This document shows, piece after piece, positions 13,889 through 19,637 of a DNA stretch of 19,637 nucleotides. Location: the NCBI GenBank assembly GCA_003978455.1, contig QNZT01000022.1, positions 1-19,637 of the forward strand. The letters are read 5' to 3'. The first letter of the stretch is position 1. Each line of letters begins with the position of its first letter. Made by a program: the position numbers and the translations under genes. Origin of the DNA: Sulfurospirillum sp. GTDB taxonomy: Bacteria > Campylobacterota > Campylobacteria > Campylobacterales > QNZT01. The notes under the pieces were generated by a model. That model saw only the letters and a list, made by a program, of their open reading frames with translations. It searched no databases and was not told the DNA's origin.

Positions 13889-14908
13889 ATGAAACTGCAA
13901 TGCTTACGATATTTTGGAGCACTCCTTGGTGTTACACTGTTGCTTGGCGGCTGTGCAGGAAAGACGGTTTATGAACCTGTAAAAGTCGATGCCGCAATCA
14001 GAAATGTAGAAAAACTTGACAAAGGTATACGCAGTGTCGTACGTGAGGGTGCGGTTCTGAACAGAACAAGTGTTGTGACGAAAAAGAGCGGCGTTATTGC
14101 AGATATATTGCCCCCGGGGTTTCACTTCATCAATGAGGATGACGACAACATTATCGTCGGTGACGACAGCGGAGGTGTGCAGATTATCTCCAAAACGACA
14201 AAAAAACCGGTTTTCAGCAAAAAGTTTGCACAGCCTGTAGTCAGTGCGACGCGAAGAGGGGATCTTCTGGCACTGGTACTGGCGGACAATACGATAGTAC
14301 TCTATGATATCAGGGCGGATTCCGAGCGTTACCGTGAGAGTCTGGGGAAAGTGATCGCCATCGATGCGCGGGCTGCCAATCCCGTTTTTGTCAATGACCT
14401 GATCGTATTTCCGACACTGGACGGGCGTCTGCTGATCATGGACAGCAACAAAAAGATCGTATTGCGTGATGTGGCGCTCAGCGACAAAGAGCTCTTCAAC
14501 AATGTTATCTTTCTGAAAGTACATAACAATATTCTTGTCGCTGCGACCGCTTCCAAAGTGATCGTCGTTACCCCTAAACGTATCTACACTTACAGTGCGG
14601 ATGTCAAAGATATACTCTATGTCGGTCATGATATTTACGTTTTTACCAAAGGCGGCAAAATCATCCATCTGAATGAAAAACTGCAAAAGGTGGAGGAGAA
14701 AGATTTCGAATATGCCAACTTTGTGGCGGTTGCGGAGATGAACGGTAAACTCTACGGTGTCGAGCGGCAGGGGTATCTGATCGAGATGGATCGAAAACTC
14801 GGCAACGTCACTGTGAAAAAACTGGATGATGAAGTGGAACAGCCTTCGATCATCGCCAAAGATGTGCTCTATATCGGTGACAAAGCCATCGACCTGAAAG
14901 TCCAGTAG
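13889..14908 (+). CDS. lipoprotein with beta-propeller-like repeats, BamB-like
   Basis: A 339-residue lipoprotein. The N-terminus is a signal peptide ending in the lipobox LGGC (19-22), so Cys22 should be acylated. The rest is almost entirely short beta strands in repeating units: DDDNIIVGDDSGGVQIIS, GDLLALVLADNTIVLYDI, NDLIVFPTLDGRLLIMDS, NNILVAATASKVIVVTP, GHDIYVFTKGGKIIHLN, NGKLYGVERQGYLIEMD and KDVLYIGDKAIDLK. Each pairs an 'is it visible' strand with a 'what it reads' strand, as in PQQ/WD-type propellers, giving about seven blades. BamB, the lipoprotein of the outer-membrane protein assembly complex, has this form. Sequence identity to BamB is not evident to me, so the name is a proposal. 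The gene follows the YfgM-like gene in one operon. Confidence 0.75.
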   Translation: MKLQCLRYFGALLGVTLLLGGCAGKTVYEPVKVDAAIRNVEKLDKGIRSVVREGAVLNRTSVVTKKSGVIADILPPGFHFINEDDDNIIVGDDSGGVQIISKTTKKPVFSKKFAQPVVSATRRGDLLALVLADNTIVLYDIRADSERYRESLGKVIAIDARAANPVFVNDLIVFPTLDGRLLIMDSNKKIVLRDVALSDKELFNNVIFLKVHNNILVAATASKVIVVTPKRIYTYSADVKDILYVGHDIYVFTKGGKIIHLNEKLQKVEEKDFEYANFVAVAEMNGKLYGVERQGYLIEMDRKLGNVTVKKLDDEVEQPSIIAKDVLYIGDKAIDLKVQ

Positions 14909-14925
14909 TTTTACGGAGAGTCGGT

Positions 14926-15774
14926 GTGGCTTCTGAAGTGCGGAAAGAGTCCGGACTGCTGGAAGCCTTTATCGAGTATATCACTGTCGTCAAAGGGCTG
15001 CGACCATTGAGTATCGAAGCCTATGTCCGGGATTTGCGTGCGTTTGAATCCTGGCTTAAACGTGATATCGTGACCGCTTCGACGGAGGAGATACTTGCGT
15101 TTCTGACGCTTTTTGACAAACCCTCTACAAGGAACCGAAAACTCTCTTCCATCAACGCTTTTTTCACCTTCTGCGAACGCTCCGAGTTTATCGCCCAAAG
15201 ACCGAAACTCCGACTGGCGAAGATGAGACAAAATCTTCCGAAATTTCTGGAGTATGATGCCATCAGGCATATGATCGGAGCGATCGACAGAACCAAAGAG
15301 CAGGGAGTCCGGGACTATGCGCTGATACTCTTTCTCTACGCGACAGGGTGTCGTGTCAGTGAAGCGATCACAGCACGTAAGAGTGATCTTCATGAAGGGT
15401 GGCTGAAGATACGCAATGCCAAGGGTGACAAAGAGAGGATGGTACCGGTAGCACCCACTGCCATGAACGCGCTGGAGCACTATCTCCAAATGCGCAAAAA
15501 CGGGAGTGACTATCTCTGGCTCAATTATCAGGGCAAGCCTCTGAGCCGGATTTCCGTCTTTAAAACAGTGCGTAAATATCTGGGTGTCTCACCGCACGTG
15601 CTGCGCCATTCGTTTGCCACTGCACTGATCCTCGGAGGCGCGGATCTGCGTGTCGTGCAGGATCTGCTGGGACATGAAAGTATCAGTACGACCCAGATCT
15701 ATACCCATCTTCAAAAAGAGGATCTGCGTCAGAGTGTCGAAAACTACCATCCCCTTGCCAAAGGAGCTTCATGA
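14926..15774 (+). CDS. tyrosine recombinase, XerC/XerD family
   Basis: A 282-residue site-specific recombinase with an N-terminal SAM-like core-binding domain (about 8-95) and a catalytic domain bearing the full active-site set: Arg143 (ATGCRVSEA), Lys166 in the GDKER hairpin, His224 and Arg227 (PHVLRHSFAT), His250 (LLGHESISTTQIYTH) and Tyr259. The length fits XerC/XerD better than the roughly 355-residue Campylobacter/Helicobacter XerH, so whether this organism resolves dimers with XerH or with this enzyme is open. Start is a GTG 17 bases after the lipoprotein gene, in a region with GGAG upstream. It sits in a housekeeping operon with no phage genes or visible att or dif site, which argues for a cellular role. 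It overlaps the next gene by 4 bases (ATGA). Confidence 0.9.
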   Translation: MASEVRKESGLLEAFIEYITVVKGLRPLSIEAYVRDLRAFESWLKRDIVTASTEEILAFLTLFDKPSTRNRKLSSINAFFTFCERSEFIAQRPKLRLAKMRQNLPKFLEYDAIRHMIGAIDRTKEQGVRDYALILFLYATGCRVSEAITARKSDLHEGWLKIRNAKGDKERMVPVAPTAMNALEHYLQMRKNGSDYLWLNYQGKPLSRISVFKTVRKYLGVSPHVLRHSFATALILGGADLRVVQDLLGHESISTTQIYTHLQKEDLRQSVENYHPLAKGAS

Positions 15775-16103
15775 AAGCGATTGTCGAGTTGTTGCTCGCT
15801 CACAAAATGATCTTTAAAAAACTGCACCCCATCGACAAAAAAGCGCTGGGGACACGTAAAAAGATCGATATCTACGAAGGTGTCGATCTGCACAGCAACT
15901 ACGTGGCGATCTTTCATCTGGTACAAAAGAGCCGCTTCCTGCGCAAAAATGCCGATGAACTCGAACAGCTTTTTGAAAAACTGAAACTTTTGCAGGACCA
16001 CAACTATAAAAAGAAGCTGCTTCTGTACGATATGCCGCTCTGTTCCAAAGCGAAAGCGCTCATGAAAGAGCGGGGGTGGAGGCTGATCGATGTTACTGCT
16101 TGA
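15771..16103 (+). CDS. conserved hypothetical protein, 110 residues
   Basis: I do not recognise this family. The protein is basic, with Lys-rich patches (KMIFKKLHPIDKKALGTRKK), a strand-like central part (GVDLHSNYVAIFHLVQKSRFL), a helical Glu/Leu/Lys stretch (about 60-78) and a strand-turn-helix ending LLLYDMPLCSKAKALMKERGW. There is no signal peptide or membrane helix, so it should be cytosolic. It overlaps the recombinase by 4 bases and coaX by 14 bases, so it is translationally coupled on both sides and the frame is clearly under selection. The alternating strands and helices and basic surface would suit a nucleic-acid-binding fold, but that is only a guess. Confidence 0.75.
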   Translation: MKAIVELLLAHKMIFKKLHPIDKKALGTRKKIDIYEGVDLHSNYVAIFHLVQKSRFLRKNADELEQLFEKLKLLQDHNYKKKLLLYDMPLCSKAKALMKERGWRLIDVTA

Positions 16104-16710
16104 TATCGGCAATACCAACATCAAAATCTACGACGGCAAAGAGGTCAGACGTGTCGCGGCACACGCACGAAATATTCCGCATGAAGCTTTCTGCTATATC
16201 AGTGTCAATCCAAGGCTGGAAGAGACGCTTCATTTGATGTCTCATGCCACCGATCTGGCACCGCTGTTTGACTTTCCGACACACTATGCGGGTATAGGAA
16301 TCGACAGGGTGGCTGCCTGCTATACCGTCGAAGACGGTGTGGTGGTCGATGCGGGAAGTGCAGTGACGGTAGATATCATGAAGCATGGCGTGCATCAGGG
16401 CGGTTTTATTTTGCCCGGTATTCGCTCCTGTAAAGAGAGTTTTGTTAATATATCGTCAAAACTGATCATGGATCCGAAAAAAGAGATCTCTCTGAGTACT
16501 TTACCGCAAAACACCGGCGATGCACTGCTCTATGCGACACTCAAGTCGATCTTGCTGATGATCGCATACCATGCGCGCGGGGAGCGTATATACGTGACCG
16601 GCGGAGACGGTGTACGCCTGTGTGAATATCTTCACAATGCAGAGTATGACGGAAATCTTGTTTTTAAAGGGATGCGAAAAGTGATAAAGGAGAGAGGGCG
16701 TTCATGTTGA
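16090..16710 (+). CDS. coaX: type III pantothenate kinase
   Basis: Phosphorylates pantothenate, the first step of CoA synthesis; type III enzymes are not feedback-inhibited by CoA and often need a monovalent cation. The 206-residue protein has the ASKHA-fold motifs DIGNTN (5-10, phosphate binding), GIGIDRVAA (68-76), DAGSAVTVD (87-95) and GGFILPGI (104-111). It is short for the family (about 210-260), as I recall for Campylobacterota. A GGAGG-type ribosome site lies about 8 bases upstream, inside the preceding gene, which it overlaps by 14 bases. It overlaps hisG by 7 bases. Confidence 0.92.
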   Translation: MLLLDIGNTNIKIYDGKEVRRVAAHARNIPHEAFCYISVNPRLEETLHLMSHATDLAPLFDFPTHYAGIGIDRVAACYTVEDGVVVDAGSAVTVDIMKHGVHQGGFILPGIRSCKESFVNISSKLIMDPKKEISLSTLPQNTGDALLYATLKSILLMIAYHARGERIYVTGGDGVRLCEYLHNAEYDGNLVFKGMRKVIKERGRSC

Positions 16711-17315
16711 CCATAGCATTGCCGAAAGGGAGAATCGCGGAGGAGACTCTGGCGATATTTGAAAAGACGTTTGAGACGACATTTGATTTTGAAGATAGGA
16801 AGCTGATTTTGGAGAAAGACGGGTTCCGTTTTCTGCTGGTGCGAAACCAGGATGTACCGACCTATGTACTCAATCAGGCGGCCGATCTGGGTGTGGTAGG
16901 GCTGGATGTCCTGACCGAAAAAGAGATGGATCTGGTCAAACTGCTCGATCTCGGCATCGGAAAGTGCCGTGTCTGTATCGGTATGAAAAATGAAGATGAA
17001 CTCGACTACAGCAAACCGGAGATCACTGTGGCGACGAAGATGGTCAATATCACCCGAAACTACTTCTCCTCCAGGGCGATGGCGGTCAAAGTGATCAAAC
17101 TCTACGGCTCCATCGAACTGGCACCGATCGTCGGTCTCTCCGATGCGATCGTCGATATCGTCGAGACAGGTACCACGATGAAACAGAACGGGTTGAAAGT
17201 GGTTGAAGATATCATGGAGTCTTCCGCACATTTGATCGCCAATACGAACAGTTATATTGCGAATAAAGAAGAAATTTTAACCCTGTATAAGAAAATTGCT
17301 GATAACATAAAATAA
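16704..17315 (+). CDS. hisG: ATP phosphoribosyltransferase, short form
   Basis: First enzyme of histidine synthesis, joining ATP and PRPP. The 203-residue protein is the short HisG form: it has LTIALPKGRI (2-11), the DLGVVGLDVL block (61-70) and the PRPP site DIVETGTTMKQNGL (150-163), but stops before the ACT-like regulatory domain of the long form (about 300 residues). Short-form HisG normally works as a complex with HisZ, which must be encoded elsewhere. As I recall, C. jejuni has the long form. The ATG lies inside the end of coaX. Confidence 0.93.
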   Translation: MLTIALPKGRIAEETLAIFEKTFETTFDFEDRKLILEKDGFRFLLVRNQDVPTYVLNQAADLGVVGLDVLTEKEMDLVKLLDLGIGKCRVCIGMKNEDELDYSKPEITVATKMVNITRNYFSSRAMAVKVIKLYGSIELAPIVGLSDAIVDIVETGTTMKQNGLKVVEDIMESSAHLIANTNSYIANKEEILTLYKKIADNIK

Positions 17316-17335
17316 ATTTTACCAAAGGTTATCTC

Positions 17336-18226
17336 ATGAAAGGCATCATCCTCGCAGGCGGCAGCGGCACAAGACTCTATCCGATCACGCAGCAGGTGAT
17401 CAAACAGCTGATTCCGGTTTATGACAAACCGATGATCTACTATCCGCTTTCGACGCTGATGCTGGCGGGGATCACAGAGATTCTGATCATCTCCACGTCC
17501 GAAGCGCTTCCCGCTTTTGAAAACCTTTTCGGCGACGGTGCCCATCTGGGACTGAAACTCTCCTACAAAGTACAGCCCAGCCCGGACGGTCTGGCACAGG
17601 CGTTTATCCTCGGGGAGGAGTTTATCGGTGACGATGACGTCTGTCTGATCCTCGGGGACAATATCTACCACGGACACGGTCTGCCCGATATGCTGCAACG
17701 AAGTATCCGTGTCGTGAAAGAGGAGCGCAAATCGGTCATCTTCGGCTATTATGTCAACGATCCGGAGCGTTACGGCGTAGCAGAGTTTGATGCAGATGGC
17801 AAGGTCATCTCCATAGAGGAGAAGCCGAAAAACCCCAAAAGCAACTATGCCGTGACCGGGCTTTATTTCTATACCAACGATGTGATCGAAGTGGCGAAAA
17901 AGATCAAACCGAGTCCCAGGGGAGAACTTGAGATCACCGATGTGAATCAGGTTTTTCTGGAGAGAGGCAAGCTTCATGTAGAGTTGATGGGAAGAGGTTT
18001 TGCCTGGCTGGATACCGGCACCCACGAGAGTCTGCTGGAAGCCTCCAACTTTATACAGACCATCGAAAACCGTCAGGGTCTGAAAGTCTCCTGTATCGAA
18101 GAGATCGCCTTTGAGATGGGGTATATCGATGCGGACGCGATGGCAAAACTCGCTCGACCGCTCCAAAAGAACAATTATGGTCAATACCTGCTCAGACGGG
18201 CAAAAGAAGGAGTAGTCAAACGATGA
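17336..18226 (+). CDS. rfbA: glucose-1-phosphate thymidylyltransferase
   Basis: RmlA/RfbA joins dTTP and glucose-1-phosphate to give dTDP-glucose, the first step to dTDP-L-rhamnose. The 296-residue protein shows the nucleotide-binding GGSGTRLYPIT (8-18), KQLIPVYDKPMIYYPLS (23-39), LILGDNIYHG, and the sugar-binding EEKPKNPKSNYAVTGLYFY block. It begins 20 bases after hisG with a ribosome-site-like AAAGG, and its end overlaps rfbC by 4 bases (ATGA). In many bacteria the gene order is rfbBDAC or rfbACDB; here it is A, C, D, so rfbB (dehydratase) may follow to the right. Confidence 0.97.
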   Translation: MKGIILAGGSGTRLYPITQQVIKQLIPVYDKPMIYYPLSTLMLAGITEILIISTSEALPAFENLFGDGAHLGLKLSYKVQPSPDGLAQAFILGEEFIGDDDVCLILGDNIYHGHGLPDMLQRSIRVVKEERKSVIFGYYVNDPERYGVAEFDADGKVISIEEKPKNPKSNYAVTGLYFYTNDVIEVAKKIKPSPRGELEITDVNQVFLERGKLHVELMGRGFAWLDTGTHESLLEASNFIQTIENRQGLKVSCIEEIAFEMGYIDADAMAKLARPLQKNNYGQYLLRRAKEGVVKR

Positions 18227-18795
18227 AATTTATCAGAACAGAGATACCCGATGTCGTCATCTGTGACCCGGTGGTACACGGAGATGAGAGAGGCTATTTT
18301 GTCGAAACCTACCGCAAGGATAAACTGGAAGCGTTTCTGGGGTTTGCGGTCGATTTTTGTCAGGACAACGAATCGAAATCGAAACAGGGTGTACTGCGCG
18401 GACTGCACTACCAGCTACCGCCTTCCGCACAGACCAAACTGGTGCGTGTCATCACCGGAAAGGTGCTCGATGTAGCCGTCGATATCCGAAAAGGAAGCCC
18501 GACGTTCGGCAGATATGTTGCCGTGGAACTGACCGGAGAGAACAAACGCCAGCTTTTCGTTCCCAGGGGGTTTGCACACGGTTTTGCGGTACTCAGTGAA
18601 GAAGCGACTTTTGCCTACAAAGTCGATAACTTCTACAATCCCGAATGTGACAGGGGTATCGCCTTTGACGATCCCGCTATCGGAATCGACTGGCAGTTGC
18701 CCAAAGATCGCCTCCAGCTCTCCGACAAAGACAGGAAACAGCCGCTGTTGAAAGAGGCGGATCTATTTGATTTAAGTGAGAAACTCTATGGGTAA
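18223..18795 (+). CDS. rfbC: dTDP-4-dehydrorhamnose 3,5-epimerase
   Basis: Epimerises dTDP-4-keto-6-deoxyglucose at C3 and C5. The 190-residue cupin protein has the standard length, with the DERGYFVETYR substrate-entry segment (21-31), the catalytic histidine His62 in LRGLHYQ (58-64), Lys73 in the next strand, FVPRGFAHGFAVLS (112-125) and the active-site Tyr132 region (FAYKVDNFYNP). It overlaps rfbA by 4 bases and rfbD by 8 bases. Confidence 0.97.
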   Translation: MKFIRTEIPDVVICDPVVHGDERGYFVETYRKDKLEAFLGFAVDFCQDNESKSKQGVLRGLHYQLPPSAQTKLVRVITGKVLDVAVDIRKGSPTFGRYVAVELTGENKRQLFVPRGFAHGFAVLSEEATFAYKVDNFYNPECDRGIAFDDPAIGIDWQLPKDRLQLSDKDRKQPLLKEADLFDLSEKLYG

Positions 18796-19637
18796 AGTAC
18801 TCGTTACCGGTGCCAACGGACAACTTGGAAGTGAAATCATGGCACTGGCACCGCAAGAGGGATTTATCTTTGCAGACCGCAAAGTACTGGATATTAGCGA
18901 CAAAGAGGTGATGGAGACATTTATCTCGCTCAATAGTATCGATACGATCATTAACTGTGCCGCCTATACCGCTGTGGACAAAGCGGAAGAGGATATCCGA
19001 AATGCCGACCTGATCAACCATATCGCCGTGAAAAATATGGCCAAGATCGCCAAACAGAGAGGGTTGAAACTGGTGCACATCTCCACAGATTATGTCTTTG
19101 ACGGTCAAAACTATAAACCCTATACCGAAGAGGACCAAACCAACCCGACCGGTGTCTATGGCAAAACCAAACTTGAAGGCGAAAAAGCGATTTTGGAGAT
19201 TGCCCCCGAAAAGTGCATCATCATCCGCACCTCCTGGGTCTATAGCAGTTTCGGCAACAACTTCGTCAAAACGATGCTGAAGCTTGGCAAAGAGCGCGAA
19301 GAACTCGGCGTCATCTACGATCAGGTCGGTACACCGACCTATGCCGCAGACCTTGCCGAAACGATTCTGGAGATATTGTCCGAAATCGACAATGCAAACC
19401 CCCGGATCTATCACTACTCCAACGAAGGAGCGATCAGCTGGTACGATTTTGCCAAAGAGATCATGAAGATGGCGAAGCTGGAGTGCCGTATCAACCCGAT
19501 CGAAACATGGCAATACCCGACCCCCGCCAAAAGACCGCACTACAGTGTGCTGAACAAAGCCAAAATCAAAAAAGAATTTGGCATTTCCATACCCTACTGG
19601 AAAGATAGTTTGAGTGCATGTTTAACAAAACTGGGAG
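18788..19637 (+). CDS. rfbD: dTDP-4-dehydrorhamnose reductase, 3' end cut by window
   Basis: Reduces dTDP-4-keto-L-rhamnose with NAD(P)H in the last step to dTDP-L-rhamnose. The visible 283 residues are nearly complete for a family of about 285-300. Short-chain dehydrogenase features are the Rossmann motif TGANGQLGSE (7-16), INCAAYTAVDKAEED, STDYVFDG and the catalytic YGKTK (YxxxK), plus the RTSWVYSSFGNNFVKTM block. No stop codon occurs before the window edge. It starts inside the end of rfbC. Confidence 0.95.
   Translation, partial: MGKVLVTGANGQLGSEIMALAPQEGFIFADRKVLDISDKEVMETFISLNSIDTIINCAAYTAVDKAEEDIRNADLINHIAVKNMAKIAKQRGLKLVHISTDYVFDGQNYKPYTEEDQTNPTGVYGKTKLEGEKAILEIAPEKCIIIRTSWVYSSFGNNFVKTMLKLGKEREELGVIYDQVGTPTYAADLAETILEILSEIDNANPRIYHYSNEGAISWYDFAKEIMKMAKLECRINPIETWQYPTPAKRPHYSVLNKAKIKKEFGISIPYWKDSLSACLTKLG

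Noticed and set aside
14926..16103. Recombinase plus unknown gene as a mobile element
   Set aside because: No terminal repeats, att sites, cargo or phage genes; gene overlaps and conserved housekeeping neighbours argue against recent transfer.
17252..18184. 310-codon minus-strand open frame opposite rfbA
   Set aside because: Antisense shadow of rfbA; no independent ribosome site or family.
18677..19540. 287-codon minus-strand open frame opposite rfbD
   Set aside because: Antisense shadow of rfbD, which is open to the window end with all reductase motifs.
17336..19637. rfb genes as an unusual surface-polysaccharide island
   Set aside because: They are standard dTDP-rhamnose genes with base use like the neighbours; anything unusual would lie beyond the window edge.

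Overview
This window looks like ordinary chromosome from a member of the Campylobacterota (the former Epsilonproteobacteria), most likely a free-living Sulfurovum- or Sulfurimonas-type organism. The main evidence is gene order. From memory, a block of cvpA, fur, lysS, glyA, a DUF1882 protein, a SPOR protein and aroE also occurs in Campylobacter jejuni, where gatC and two divergent genes, one a lipoprotein, flank it. The trio zinc-ribbon protein, waaA and an RluA-type synthase matches the Helicobacter pylori HP0958-HP0956 neighbourhood. Base composition is fairly balanced and coding density is very high; no intergenic gap exceeds about 140 bases. I see no tRNA, rRNA, CRISPR array, insertion sequence or prophage.

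Layout. Bases 1-2530 (+) hold four tightly packed genes: the 3' end of a zinc-ribbon protein, waaA (Kdo transferase), a DUF167 protein and an RluA-family pseudouridine synthase. Bases 2523-3335 (-) hold a peptide-deformylase-like protein that has lost its metal ligands and catalytic residues and carries a membrane tail. recR follows at 3433-4005 (+). Bases 4076-11660 (-) are one long gene train, read as cvpA, fur, lysS, glyA, DUF1882, SPOR protein, trpE and aroE, with a good sigma70-type promoter just upstream of cvpA. Bases 11799-13196 (-) hold gatC and pilT. A divergent promoter region at about 13239-13270 separates gatC from a rightward train that runs to the window end: a membrane-anchored helical protein, a beta-propeller lipoprotein, a tyrosine recombinase, an unknown 110-residue protein, coaX, hisG, and rfbA, rfbC and a nearly complete rfbD for dTDP-L-rhamnose.

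How the genes relate. Most are housekeeping: lipopolysaccharide core (waaA) and surface sugar (rfbACD), RNA modification, translation (lysS, gatC), one-carbon metabolism (glyA), aromatic amino acids (aroE, trpE), histidine (hisG), CoA synthesis (coaX), DNA repair (recR), chromosome-type recombination and iron regulation (fur). I do not see a self-contained new defence or mobile system.

The observations most worth checking are the dead deformylase-membrane fusion; motifs in the DUF1882 protein that resemble archaeo-eukaryotic primases; strong over-representation of the palindrome TTCATGAA; a symmetric divergent promoter at 13239-13270; and a YfgM/BamB-like gene pair.
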